A stretch of 64,000 bases of DNA from PCRC01 sp017848435 (GTDB lineage: Bacteria > Pseudomonadota > Gammaproteobacteria > Burkholderiales > Burkholderiaceae_C): assembly GCA_965284315.1 (NCBI GenBank), contig OZ260072.1, positions 1,364,001-1,428,000 of the forward strand. Direction: 5' to 3'. Within the stretch, counting starts at the first letter, position 1. Every line of letters begins with the position of its first letter. The notes under the pieces are model-generated. The model searched no databases. It had not been told where the DNA came from and saw only the letters and a list, made by a program, of their open reading frames with translations. Position numbers and translations under genes: made by a program. Of this stretch, positions 8,896 to 17,697 are shown piece by piece.

Positions 8896-9480
8896 CTACC
8901 CGCGCTCGAACTTGAACACCGCCGTGCCCGCGCGCGCGTTCGGCCACAGGCGGATGTCGTGGCCGTCCTGCAGGCCGTAGGCGTCCAGAATGCGCAGGTG
9001 GTTTTTCTGCGCCAGCGCCTCGAAGTCGTGGAAGGTGCCGACCCTGATGTTGGGCGTGTCGTACCACTGGTAGGGCAGGCGTTTGGTCACCGGCATGCGG
9101 CCGCCGAGCACCGCCAGCCGGTTCGGCCAGTGGCCAAAGTTGGGGAAGGCGACGATGCCGATGCGGCCGACACGCGCGGTTTCCACCAGCATGGTTTCGG
9201 CGTTGCGCAGGTGTTGCAGCGTGTCGATCTGCAGCACCACGTCGAACGAGCTGTCGTCGAACATCGCCAGCCCTTCTTCGAGGTTGAGCTGGATCACATT
9301 CACCCCGCGCTGCACGCAGGCCAGCACGTTGGCGTCGGCGATCTCGATGCCGTAGCCGGTGCAGCCGCGCGTGGCCTGCAGGTGGGCCAGCATCGCGCCG
9401 TTGCCACAGCCGAGGTCAAGCACCCGGGCGCCGTGGGGCACCCGATTGGCGATGGAGGCCATGGTTTGGGGGTCAGCCAT
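8896..9480 (-). CDS. metW: methionine biosynthesis protein MetW
   Basis: A 194-residue class I SAM-methyltransferase-like protein with motif I VLDLGCGNG (residues 20-28) and the MetW hallmarks FDVVLQIDTLQHLRN and FPNFGHWPNRLAVLGGRMPVTKRLPYQWYDTPN. MetW is encoded with MetX in many proteobacteria and is required for, or stimulates, homoserine acylation. Here it follows metX with a 40-bp gap that contains a copy of the dispersed repeat, so the two genes are probably one transcript controlled by the SAM-II leader. Confidence 0.95.
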   Translation of the reverse strand: MADPQTMASIANRVPHGARVLDLGCGNGAMLAHLQATRGCTGYGIEIADANVLACVQRGVNVIQLNLEEGLAMFDDSSFDVVLQIDTLQHLRNAETMLVETARVGRIGIVAFPNFGHWPNRLAVLGGRMPVTKRLPYQWYDTPNIRVGTFHDFEALAQKNHLRILDAYGLQDGHDIRLWPNARAGTAVFKFERG

Positions 9481-9496
9481 GGCGTTTCTCTGTATT

Positions 9497-9560
9497 TTTA
9501 AGCGAAATCATGGTCAAGCCTCAGCCAAACCTGGCAACTTTGCTCTCAAAATAGGAGCGA
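9497..9560 (+). repeat. dispersed repeat, copy 2, overlapping the metX 3' end
   Basis: It aligns over its full length with copy 5 (34459-34527): AAGCCTCAGCCAAACCTGGC in the core, then TTGCTCTCAAAATAGGAGCG. The metX stop codon and roughly its last dozen codons lie within the repeat, on the opposite strand. Confidence 0.7.
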
Positions 9561-10642
9561 ATGAGGTTCATGTAGCGGGCGTCGTCCAGCAGGAAAGCGT
9601 CGTGCCCGTGCGGCGCGTCGATCTCGGCGTAGCTCACGTCGCGCCGGTTGTCGAGCAGCGCTTTCACGATCTCGCGGCTGCGCCGTGGCGAGAAGCGCCA
9701 GTCGGTCGAAAAGCTCACCAGCAGGAAGTTGGCCCGTGCCTTGGCCAGCGCCTGGCTCAGGTCGCCGGCATGGGCCCGCGCCGGGTCGAAATAGTCCAGC
9801 GCGCGGGTGATCAGCAAATAGGTGTTGGCGTCAAAGTAGTCGCTGAACTTGTCGCCCTGGTAGCGCAGGTAGCTCTCGATCTGGAACTCGACGTCTTGCG
9901 TGGAGTACTTCAGCTCAATGCCTTCACGCAGCTGCCGGCCAAACTTCGCGTTCATCACGTCGTCGCTCAGGTAGGTGATGTGGCCAATCATCCGCGCGAT
10001 GCGCAGGCCGCGTTTGGGCACCACGCCGTGGCGGTAGAAGTGGCCGCCGTGGAAGTCCGGGTCGGTGACGATGGCGCGGCGCGCCACCTCGTTGAAGGCG
10101 ATGTTCTCGGCGTTCAGGTTGGGCGCGCTGGCCACCACCACCGCGTGGCGCACCCGGTCCGGGTACTGCAGCGTCCAGCTCAGCGCCTGCATGCCGCCCA
10201 GGCTGCCGCCCAGCACCGCCGCCAGCGTGGCAATGCCCAGGCGTTCCAGCAGCCGGGCCTGAGCGGTGACCCAGTCCTCCACCGTGACCACCGGGAAGTC
10301 GGCCCCATAGACCTCGCCGGTGTCGGGGTTCAGGTGCATTGGGCCGGTGGAGCCGAAGCAGGAGCCGAGGTTGTTGACGCCAATGACGAAAAACGTGTTG
10401 GTGTCCACCGGCTTGCCGGGGCCGATCATGTTGTCCCACCAGCCCTCGGATTTGGGCTGGCCTTCGTACTCGCCGGCCACGTGGTGCGAGGCGTTCAGCG
10501 CATGGCAGACCAGCACCGCGTTGGAACGGTCGGCGTTCAGCGTGCCGTAGGTTTCAAACGCCAGGTTGTAGTCGCGGATCACCTTGCCGCTTTGCAGCGG
10601 CAGCGCGTCGGCGAAATGCATGGACTGGGGCGTGACAAACAT
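9521..10642 (-). CDS. metX: homoserine O-acyltransferase MetX
   Basis: An alpha/beta hydrolase-fold enzyme of 373 residues from the ATG at 10642 (MFVTPQSMHFADALPLQSGK). It transfers an acyl group from acetyl- or succinyl-CoA to homoserine, the committed step of methionine synthesis. Visible features are the NALNASHHVAG-type loop, NLGSCFGSTGP, the nucleophile elbow GGSLGGMQAL and a C-terminal catalytic His region DAPHGHDAFLL. A longer frame reaching 10744 would read through the riboswitch and terminator and is rejected. No strong ribosome site is seen. The last residues (SYFESKVARFG) are encoded by repeat copy 2. The leader carries a SAM-II aptamer and an attenuator. Confidence 0.95.
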   Translation of the reverse strand: MFVTPQSMHFADALPLQSGKVIRDYNLAFETYGTLNADRSNAVLVCHALNASHHVAGEYEGQPKSEGWWDNMIGPGKPVDTNTFFVIGVNNLGSCFGSTGPMHLNPDTGEVYGADFPVVTVEDWVTAQARLLERLGIATLAAVLGGSLGGMQALSWTLQYPDRVRHAVVVASAPNLNAENIAFNEVARRAIVTDPDFHGGHFYRHGVVPKRGLRIARMIGHITYLSDDVMNAKFGRQLREGIELKYSTQDVEFQIESYLRYQGDKFSDYFDANTYLLITRALDYFDPARAHAGDLSQALAKARANFLLVSFSTDWRFSPRRSREIVKALLDNRRDVSYAEIDAPHGHDAFLLDDARYMNLIRSYFESKVARFG

Positions 10643-10655
10643 CGGTGGCTGTAAT

Positions 10656-10688
10656 AAAAAACCCGGCAGCGCTAAAAGCGGGCCGGGT
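10656..10688 (-). terminator. intrinsic terminator in the metX leader
   Basis: On the minus strand, arms ACCCGGC (10688-10682) and GCCGGGT (10667-10661) pair. An inner CGCT-TTT-AGCG hairpin extends the stem and six T follow. It sits between the SAM-II aptamer and the metX start, so it can stop transcription before the gene. The sequence 10681-10671 (CCGCTTTTAGC) can instead pair with the 3' part of the aptamer (GCTAAAAACGG, 10712-10702) with a single mismatch, which would act as an antiterminator. Confidence 0.85.
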
Positions 10689-10701
10689 CTGGGACAAGCA
10701 A

Positions 10702-10753
10702 CCGTTTTTAGCTGTATTTCTAAAGCGCCCGCAAGAGGGAACAAATCGGCGCA
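10702..10753 (-). promoter_or_regulatory. SAM-II-type riboswitch aptamer upstream of metX
   Basis: The minus strand reads in order: a GCGCC stem arm (10752-10748), the conserved GATTTG, a short variable loop ending in CTTGC, the closing arm GGCGC (10729-10725), an A-rich linker GAAATACA, and GCTAAAAACGG (10712-10702). Element by element this matches the SAM-II pseudoknot described from metA/metX leaders: P1, GAUUU, UUGC, P1', then AGCUAAAAANGG. Binding of S-adenosylmethionine should hold GCTAAAA in the pseudoknot and allow the terminator at 10656-10688 to form. The family is best known from Alphaproteobacteria. Confidence 0.85.
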
Positions 10754-10759
10754 TGTGAA

Positions 10760-10765
10760 AGTATA
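10760..10765 (-). promoter_or_regulatory. probable -10 box of the metX promoter
   Basis: TATACT on the minus strand, 6 nt before the first base of the SAM-II aptamer, would place the transcript start almost exactly at the aptamer's 5' end. The -35 region (around 10783-10788) is poor. It lies at the 3' end of the GDT1-type gene, so metX can be transcribed independently. Confidence 0.55.
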
Positions 10766-10783
10766 CCGGCCCAGTTCGCCGCC

Positions 10784-11344
10784 TTATGCCGACACCAGTG
10801 CCAGCACCCCCAGCACCGCAAACACCACCGCCGAGGCGATGTGGATGGCCTTGATCGGGATCTTGCGCGTCATGCGCTCGCCGAGCCAGACCACCGGCGC
10901 GTTGGCCAGCATCATGCCCAGTGTGGTGCCGGCCACCACCGCATAAAAAGCGTTGTACTGCGCCGCCAGCATCACCGTGGCGATTTGGGTTTTGTCGCCC
11001 ATTTCGGCCAGAAAAAAGGCCACCAGCGTGGTGCCAAACACGCCAAAGCGAGGGGTGGCGGCGGTGTCGCCATCGTCGAGCTTGTCGGGTACCAGCATCC
11101 ACGCGGCCATGGCAATGAAAGAAACGCCCAGCACCCAGCGCAGCACGTCGGGCCCGAGCAGGGTGGTCACCCAGGCGCCCACCGCGCCGGCCAGCGCGTG
11201 GTTCAGCAGGGTGGCGACCAGAATGCCCCAGACAATCGGCCAGGGTCGGCGAAAACGCACCGCCAGCACCAGCGCCAGCAGCTGTGTTTTGTCGCCCATT
11301 TCCGCGAGCGCGACGATGCCTGTCGAGACGAAAAAAGCTTCCAT
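10784..11344 (-). CDS. GDT1/TMEM165-type (UPF0016) Mn/Ca transporter
   Basis: A 186-residue membrane protein starting at the ATG at 11344. It has the two internally repeated signature motifs of the family, ALAEMGDKTQLLAL near residues 15-28 and FLAEMGDKTQIATV near 110-123, with about six helices. Bacterial members export manganese and support Mn homeostasis. An ATG 66 nt further upstream adds a non-conserved extension and is not favoured. The gene is divergent from amtB. No yybP-ykoY motif is seen upstream of it. Confidence 0.88.
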   Translation of the reverse strand: MEAFFVSTGIVALAEMGDKTQLLALVLAVRFRRPWPIVWGILVATLLNHALAGAVGAWVTTLLGPDVLRWVLGVSFIAMAAWMLVPDKLDDGDTAATPRFGVFGTTLVAFFLAEMGDKTQIATVMLAAQYNAFYAVVAGTTLGMMLANAPVVWLGERMTRKIPIKAIHIASAVVFAVLGVLALVSA

Positions 11345-11477
11345 GGAGGGTGTGAACGCGGTGCAAGCGGGTTGAAAACGTTCCTTGAGCATACCCCGCC
11401 ACTCGGTCATGGCCCTTCAGGCCCGCTTCAGGGTCGTGTGGGTGTCTGCGTCACGCGCGGCTGCTGAATGGTGTTGC

Positions 11478-11496
11478 TGCACCAGAACATGGCAAC
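11478..11496 (+). promoter_or_regulatory. possible NtrC-type binding site upstream of amtB
   Basis: TGCACCA followed after 5 nt by TGGCAAC. The first half matches the NtrC consensus (TGCACCA-N5-TGGTGCA) completely, the second only in its first three bases. It lies about 34 bp upstream of the sigma-54-like promoter. Confidence 0.3.
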
Positions 11497-11529
11497 CGTA
11501 CAGTCCTCCAAACACCTTCCGCACGCTTC

Positions 11530-11545
11530 TGGCGCACTTTTTGCT
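11530..11545 (+). promoter_or_regulatory. sigma-54-type promoter of amtB
   Basis: TGGCGCACTTTTTGCT matches the -24/-12 consensus TGGCACG-N4-TTGCW with correct spacing (GG and GC 12 bp apart). It is about 75 bp upstream of amtB, an ammonium transporter gene classically under NtrC/sigma-54 control. Confidence 0.7.
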
Positions 11546-11550
11546 TGATT

Positions 11551-11588
11551 TTGGTGCTTCAAATGATTTGAACGTCAAATAGCACCAA
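11551..11588 (+). promoter_or_regulatory. nested inverted repeats in the amtB leader
   Basis: TTGGTGCT (11551-11558) and AGCACCAA (11581-11588) form a perfect 8-bp inverted repeat. Inside it TTCAAATGATTTGAA (11558-11572) is another near-perfect dyad. The region lies at or just after the predicted transcript start, so it may be an RNA hairpin in the leader or an operator. Confidence 0.45.
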
Positions 11589-11618
11589 TAACATGCAATT
11601 TTTCCAGAAGAGGGGTTT

Positions 11619-12821
11619 ATGGAGGCACTAAAACAGGGCTCAGACGCGTTGTTCATCCTGCTCGGCGGCATTATGGTGCTGGCCATGCATGCGGGATTTG
11701 CGTTTCTGGAGCTGGGCACGGTCCGCAAAAAAAACCAGGTCAATGCGTTGGTCAAGATCCTGGTGGACTTCTCGGTCTCCACGGTGGTGTATTTCATCGT
11801 GGGCTACAGCGTGGCTTACGGCACCAGCTTTTTTGTGGGTGCCGAGCAGCTGGCGCAGAAGAACGGCTACGACCTCGTCAAGTTCTTCTTCCTGCTGACC
11901 TTTGCCGCCGCCATCCCGGCCATTATTTCAGGCGGTATTGCTGAACGTGCGCGCTTCTGGCCGCAACTGATTGCAACAGCCGTCATTGTTGGTTTCGTGT
12001 ACCCATTCTTTGAGGGCATCGTCTGGAACCAGCACTTTGGTGTACAAGGCTGGATCAAGGCGCTCACCGGCGAGGAGTTCCATGACTTTGCCGGCTCCAT
12101 CGTGGTGCATGCGGTGGGTGGCTGGTTGGCCTTGCCCGCGGTGGTTCTGCTGGGCGCACGCAGCAACCGCTACAAGAAGGACGGTCAGATTTCGGCCCAC
12201 CCGCCGAGCAACATCCCGTTCCTGGCGCTGGGCGCGTGGATTCTGACGGTGGGCTGGTTTGGCTTCAACGTGATGAGCGCGCAGACCATTGACAAGATTT
12301 CCGGCCTGGTGGCGGTGAATTCGCTGATGGCCATGGTTGGCGGCACGCTGGCGGCGCTGGCGTTGGGCAAGAATGACCCCGGCTTTGTGCACAACGGCCC
12401 GCTGGCCGGTCTGGTGGCGGTGTGCGCCGGCTCTGACCTGATGCACCCGCTGGGCGCGCTGGCGGTGGGCGCGGTGGCGGGTGGCATCTTCGTGGTCATG
12501 TTCACGCTGACGCAGAACAAATGGAAGATCGACGACGTGCTGGGCGTCTGGCCGCTGCACGGCCTGTGCGGCGCCTGGGGTGGCATTGCCTGCGGCCTGT
12601 TTGGCGCCAAGGCGCTGGGCGGGCTGGGTGGCGTGAGTCTGGGCGCACAGGTGATTGGCACGCTGATGGGCGTGGGTTGGGCGCTGCTGGCCGGCGCGGT
12701 GGTCTACGGCGTGCTGAAGGCGACCATGGGGCTGCGGCTGAGCCAGGAAGAAGAGTTTGAAGGCGCCGACCTCGCCATCCACAAGATCAGCGCCACCGCC
12801 GACCGCGAGGTGAGCTGGTAA
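11619..12821 (+). CDS. amtB: ammonium transporter
   Basis: A 400-residue Amt/Mep/Rh channel with about 11 membrane helices. The twin pore histidines are present: His164 in VVHAVGGW and His314 in LHGLCGAWGG. The conserved AAIPAIISGGIAERARF segment is also present. It moves ammonia/ammonium across the inner membrane. Unlike most proteobacterial loci there is no glnK (PII) gene directly upstream. Expression is probably nitrogen-controlled through the sigma-54-like promoter. The N-terminus begins directly with the first helix, without the cleavable signal of E. coli AmtB. Confidence 0.95.
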   Translation: MEALKQGSDALFILLGGIMVLAMHAGFAFLELGTVRKKNQVNALVKILVDFSVSTVVYFIVGYSVAYGTSFFVGAEQLAQKNGYDLVKFFFLLTFAAAIPAIISGGIAERARFWPQLIATAVIVGFVYPFFEGIVWNQHFGVQGWIKALTGEEFHDFAGSIVVHAVGGWLALPAVVLLGARSNRYKKDGQISAHPPSNIPFLALGAWILTVGWFGFNVMSAQTIDKISGLVAVNSLMAMVGGTLAALALGKNDPGFVHNGPLAGLVAVCAGSDLMHPLGALAVGAVAGGIFVVMFTLTQNKWKIDDVLGVWPLHGLCGAWGGIACGLFGAKALGGLGGVSLGAQVIGTLMGVGWALLAGAVVYGVLKATMGLRLSQEEEFEGADLAIHKISATADREVSW

Positions 12822-12835
12822 GTGCCGGGCCCAGT

Positions 12836-12903
12836 ACAGCTATGAATTCAATAGCTGTACCGCCAGATTTCACTGAGGCTCAAGGCCAGTTTGGTTTGAA
12901 ATT
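12836..12903 (-). repeat. dispersed repeat, copy 3
   Basis: On the minus strand it reads TTTCAAACCAAACTGG, then AGCCTCAGTGAAATCTGGCG and ACAGCTATTGAATTCATAGC. It lies between the convergent amtB and argC stops and is one of the best-preserved copies. Its 3' end AGCTATTGAATTCATAGCT is itself palindromic. Confidence 0.8.
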
Positions 12904-12929
12904 GGCCCGACATGGCCGCGCAAGCGCTC

Positions 12930-13859
12930 TCAGGCGGCTAAACCGAGCATCAACTGCAGGTTTTGCACCGCTGCGCCGCTCGCGCCCTTGCCCAGGTTGT
13001 CGAGCCGGGCGATCAGCACCGCGTGGCCGTGCTCGGCATTGCCAAAGACGCGCAGCTCCATTTGGTTGGTGTCATTGAGCGCCGTGGCGTCGAGTTTGCC
13101 GTCGGCCGTGGCGGCTTCCACCGTGACCCACTGGCTGCCGGCGTAGTGGCGGGCCAGCACCTCGTGCAGGTCGTTGGCCGTGGGCTTGCCGGGGAGCAAA
13201 TCCAGGTGCAACGGCAACTGCACCAGCATGCCCTGGCGGAAGTTGCCCACCGACGGCACAAAGATCGGCCGGCGTGTGAGCCCGGTGTACCGCATGATTT
13301 CCGGCAGGTGCTTGTGTTTCAGGCCCAGCGCGTAGGCCTCGAACAGCGGCGCGGTGCCCGCCTCGTAGGCCTCGATCATGCTGCGGCCGCCGCCGGAATA
13401 GCCACTGACAGAAGGCAGCGCCAGCGGGTGGTCCTTGGGGATCAGCCCCGCGTCCACCAGCGGGCGGATCAGCGCAATCGCGCCGGTGGCGTAGCAGCCG
13501 GGGTTGGCCACCCGCGTGGCCTGGCGCACGGCCTCACGCTGGCCAGCGGCCAGTTCCGGAAAACCAAACACCCAGCCCGGCGCGGTGCGGTGGGCGGTGG
13601 AGGCGTCAATGATCTTGGGGCCGGGTTGGCCGCTGCTGCGGGCCAGGCTGTCCACCATGGCCACGGTCTCGATGGCGGCTTCGTCGTGCAGGCACAGGAT
13701 GACCAGGTCCACGCCAGCCACCAGCGCGCGCTTGGCTTCAGGGTCTTTGCGCTTCTCGGGCGCAATGCTCACCAGCTCGATGCCGGGCAGCGTGTGCAGC
13801 CGTTCGCGAATTTGCAGGCCGGTGGTACCGGCTTCGCCGTCAATGAAAATCTTGGCCAT
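12930..13859 (-). CDS. argC: N-acetyl-gamma-glutamyl-phosphate reductase (short class)
   Basis: This 309-residue enzyme reduces N-acetyl-glutamyl-5-phosphate to the semialdehyde in arginine synthesis. It belongs to the shorter ArgC class (about 310 residues). The N-terminal NAD(P) fold begins MAKIFIDGEAGTTGLQI, the catalytic Cys is in VANPGCYATGAI, and SVSGYSGGGRSMIEAYE and KHKHLPEIMRYTGL follow. It is divergent from sucC with a 192-bp gap. Confidence 0.95.
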   Translation of the reverse strand: MAKIFIDGEAGTTGLQIRERLHTLPGIELVSIAPEKRKDPEAKRALVAGVDLVILCLHDEAAIETVAMVDSLARSSGQPGPKIIDASTAHRTAPGWVFGFPELAAGQREAVRQATRVANPGCYATGAIALIRPLVDAGLIPKDHPLALPSVSGYSGGGRSMIEAYEAGTAPLFEAYALGLKHKHLPEIMRYTGLTRRPIFVPSVGNFRQGMLVQLPLHLDLLPGKPTANDLHEVLARHYAGSQWVTVEAATADGKLDATALNDTNQMELRVFGNAEHGHAVLIARLDNLGKGASGAAVQNLQLMLGLAA

Positions 13860-13921
13860 GGCGGTGTGGGTGCGCAGTCAGTTTGTGTTCAGGGCGGTCA
13901 ATATAATTATGTATTACGCCA

Positions 13922-14000
13922 AGTCGGCTGGCCGACTGGTGCGTTGCAACATGATACAGTTCGCGCGGTTACACGGCTGTGTCATGTTCGGCGAACTGCC
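13922..14000. promoter_or_regulatory. cluster of dyads in the argC-sucC intergenic region
   Basis: AGTCGGC-TG-GCCGACT (13922-13937) is a compact 7-bp hairpin or operator. CATGATACAG and CTGTGTCATG (from 13950 and from 13977) form a 9-of-10 inverted repeat. CAGTTCGC and GCGAACTG (from 13957 and from 13991) form a perfect 8-bp one that interleaves with it. A TATAAT-like sequence lies just upstream near 13901. These may be operators or alternative RNA leader structures for sucC. Confidence 0.4.
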
Positions 14001-14051
14001 CACGCCTGACCGGCAACCCCACATTCTTCCGACGCCACCGAAAGAGGCCCC

Positions 14052-15215
<1,164 letters not shown>

Positions 15216-15217
15216 AA

Positions 15218-16111
15218 ATGTCGATCTACATCAATAAAAACACCAAAGTCATCACCCAGGGCATCACCGGCAAGACCGGCCAGTTCCATACGGAAAAATG
15301 CCAGGAATACGCGAACGGCAAAAACTGTTTCGTGGCCGGTGTGAACCCCAAGAAGGCCGGTGAGTCGATCTTCAATATCCCGATTTACGCCTCGGTGAAA
15401 GAAGCCGCCACGCAGACCGGCGCCACCGTGTCGGTGATCTACGTGCCGCCCGCAGGCGCTGCGGCTGCGATCTGGGAAGCCGTTGAGGCTGACCTCGATC
15501 TGGCCATCTGCATCACCGAAGGCATCCCCGTCCGCGACATGCTGGAAGTGCGCAACCGCATGAAGGCCAAGGAAGCCGCCGGCGGCAAGAAGACCCTGCT
15601 GCTGGGCCCCAACTGCCCCGGCCTGATCACGCCCGACGAGATCAAGATTGGCATCATGCCCGGCCACATCCACCGCAAAGGCCGCATCGGCGTGGTCTCG
15701 CGCTCCGGCACGCTGACTTACGAAGCCGTGGCCCAGCTCACCGAAATCGGCCTCGGCCAGTCCAGCGCCGTCGGCATCGGTGGCGACCCGATCAACGGCC
15801 TCAAGCACATCGATGTGATGAAGGCCTTCAACGACGACCCCGACACCGACGCCGTCATCATGATCGGTGAAATCGGTGGCCCGGACGAAGCCGAAGCCGC
15901 CCGCTGGTGCAAGGCCAACATGAAGAAGCCCATCGTCGGTTTCATTGCCGGTGTGACCGCCCCTCCCGGCAAGCGCATGGGCCACGCCGGTGCGCTGATC
16001 TCCGGTGGTGCCGACACGGCCGACGCCAAGCTCGCCATCATGGAAGAGTGCGGTTTCACCGTCACCCGCAACCCGTCGGAAATGGCCAAACTGCTCAAGG
16101 CGCTGCTCTGA
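15218..16111 (+). CDS. sucD: succinate-CoA ligase, alpha subunit
   Basis: A 297-residue protein beginning MSIYINKNTKVITQGITGKTG with the CoA-binding Rossmann domain. The active-site histidine that is phosphorylated lies in MGHAGALISGGADTA near residue 250. LLGPNCPGLITPDEIKIGIMPGHI is also conserved. It forms the SucCD complex with the upstream product. An ATG 195 nt upstream lies inside sucC in another context and is not used. Confidence 0.97.
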   Translation: MSIYINKNTKVITQGITGKTGQFHTEKCQEYANGKNCFVAGVNPKKAGESIFNIPIYASVKEAATQTGATVSVIYVPPAGAAAAIWEAVEADLDLAICITEGIPVRDMLEVRNRMKAKEAAGGKKTLLLGPNCPGLITPDEIKIGIMPGHIHRKGRIGVVSRSGTLTYEAVAQLTEIGLGQSSAVGIGGDPINGLKHIDVMKAFNDDPDTDAVIMIGEIGGPDEAEAARWCKANMKKPIVGFIAGVTAPPGKRMGHAGALISGGADTADAKLAIMEECGFTVTRNPSEMAKLLKALL

Positions 16112-16164
16112 ACGCCTGACCTGCACACCACACGGCCACACCGCTGTGGTGACCCACAACACCG

Positions 16165-16205
16165 AAGCCGGTTGTCTTGCGAGACAATCGGCTTTTGTTT
16201 TTGGA
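16165..16205 (+). terminator. Rho-independent terminator after sucCD
   Basis: AAGCCGGTTGTCT pairs with AGACAATCGGCTT (one mismatch) around a TGCG loop and is followed by TTGTTTTT. It lies between sucD and the TerC gene. Confidence 0.85.
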
Positions 16206-16216
16206 AGTAAAGCACC

Positions 16217-16918
16217 ATGGAAACGTTGATGACCGCAGGGTTCTGGGTGGCGGTAGGCCAGATCATCCTGATCGACATCGTGCTCGGCGGCGACAACGCC
16301 GTGGTGATTGCACTGGCCTGTCGCAACCTGCCACCCCAGCAGCGCAAACTGGGCATCCTCTACGGCACGGCGGGCGCGATTGTGCTGCGGGTGGTGCTGA
16401 TCGCGTTCGCGCTGGCGCTGCTGTCCGTGCCCTACCTGAAGATCGGCGGCGCGCTGCTGCTGGTCTGGATTGGCGTTAAATTGATGATGCCCGAGGGGCA
16501 CGACGACCACAACATCAGCTCCAGCGACAAGCTCTGGGGCGCCGTCAAGACCGTCATCATTGCCGACCTGGTCATGAGCGTAGACAACGTGATCGCCATT
16601 GCTGGTGCGGCACAGGGCGGTGGTGAGCACCAACTTGTGCTGGTGATTTTCGGCCTGCTGGTCAGCATCCCCATCATCGTGGCGGGCAGCCAGCTGGTGC
16701 TGAAGCTGATGACGCGTTTCCCGATTGTCATCACGCTCGGGGCCATGCTGTTGGGCTGGATTGCGGGGCAAATGGCCTTCACCGACCCGGCCGTCAAGCC
16801 CTGGCTGCCGACCGAAAAGTTTTGGGAATACGCTGCCGCCGCCGCAGGCGCACTGCTGGTGCTGGCCATTGGCAAATTCATACAGTCGCGCGCCGCCACG
16901 CCCAACACACCAGCCTGA
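16217..16918 (+). CDS. TerC-family membrane protein (YjbE type)
   Basis: A 233-residue protein with about seven helices. Two repeated acidic membrane motifs are the family signature: IDIVLGGDNAVVIALACRNLP near residues 19-39 and IADLVMSVDNVIAIAGAAQGG near 115-135. TerC proteins are implicated in metal handling, including manganese efflux and metallation of exported proteins. A paralogue at 36540-37247 has a Mn riboswitch. This one has none and sits just after the sucCD terminator. Confidence 0.9.
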   Translation: METLMTAGFWVAVGQIILIDIVLGGDNAVVIALACRNLPPQQRKLGILYGTAGAIVLRVVLIAFALALLSVPYLKIGGALLLVWIGVKLMMPEGHDDHNISSSDKLWGAVKTVIIADLVMSVDNVIAIAGAAQGGGEHQLVLVIFGLLVSIPIIVAGSQLVLKLMTRFPIVITLGAMLLGWIAGQMAFTDPAVKPWLPTEKFWEYAAAAAGALLVLAIGKFIQSRAATPNTPA

Positions 16919-16934
16919 CACCTGACGCGCGGGC

Positions 16935-17687
16935 ATGCTGAGCTACCAGTTTCACAGCCGGACGCACGTTGGCCGCGTGCGCGAGAACAACGAGGACGCG
17001 GTCGCCTTTGACGCCGCCGCCCAGCTCGCGCTGCTGGCCGACGGCATGGGCGGCTACAACGCTGGCGAGGTGGCCAGCAGCATGGCGATTGCGCTGATCC
17101 AGGCCGACCTGTCACGCTACCTTTTGCCTATCCGCCCCGGTCCGAACAGCGCCGTGCTGCACAGCGCGGTGACGGCGGCGGTTGAAAACGCCAACGTCAC
17201 CATCTGGTCCTGTGCTGCCACCCAGCCCGACTGCAGCGGCATGGGCACCACGCTGGTGATGGCGGTGTTCCTGGGCACCAGCGTGTTGCTGGCCCACGTG
17301 GGCGACTCGCGCTGCTACCGCCTGCGCGGCAGTACCCTGGCCCGCATGACGCGTGACCACTCGGTGCTGCAGGAGCAGATCGACGCCGGGTTGGTGTCGC
17401 TCGAAGATGCGCCTTTTGCCCCCAACCGCAACCTCGTCACCCGCGCCCTGGGCGTGATGGACATGGTCGAGGTCGAGGTCGCCGAACACGCGGCCAACAG
17501 CGGTGACCTCTACCTGCTCTGCTCCGACGGCCTGACCGACATGCTCACCGACGACGCGATTGCCGCACTGCTCATCGCCCCCGGTACCTTGGCCGAGCGC
17601 GCCACACAGCTGGTGGACGCCGCCAACGCCGCCGGTGGGCGCGACAACATTTCGGTGCTGCTGGCGCAGGCCGAGGCCGTCGCCTGA
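16935..17687 (+). CDS. PP2C-family Ser/Thr protein phosphatase
   Basis: A 250-residue stand-alone PP2C (PppA/Stp1-like). Metal-binding and family motifs are in order: VRENNEDAVAF (16-26), LLADGMGGYNAGEVAS, SGMGTTLV, HVGDSRCYRLR, TRDHSVLQEQI, LLCSDGLTDML and GGRDNISVLL. It removes phosphate from Ser/Thr residues on cytosolic partners. No kinase gene is adjacent. It lies 10 nt upstream of the adenylate cyclase gene and is probably co-transcribed. Confidence 0.92.
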   Translation: MLSYQFHSRTHVGRVRENNEDAVAFDAAAQLALLADGMGGYNAGEVASSMAIALIQADLSRYLLPIRPGPNSAVLHSAVTAAVENANVTIWSCAATQPDCSGMGTTLVMAVFLGTSVLLAHVGDSRCYRLRGSTLARMTRDHSVLQEQIDAGLVSLEDAPFAPNRNLVTRALGVMDMVEVEVAEHAANSGDLYLLCSDGLTDMLTDDAIAALLIAPGTLAERATQLVDAANAAGGRDNISVLLAQAEAVA

Positions 17688-17697
17688 AGACACCGCC

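Noticed and set aside
11345..11470. Possible yybP-ykoY element upstream of the GDT1-type gene
   Set aside because: Checked because such genes are often Mn-riboswitch controlled, but the GGGGAGTAG and CAAGACCTT loops are absent.
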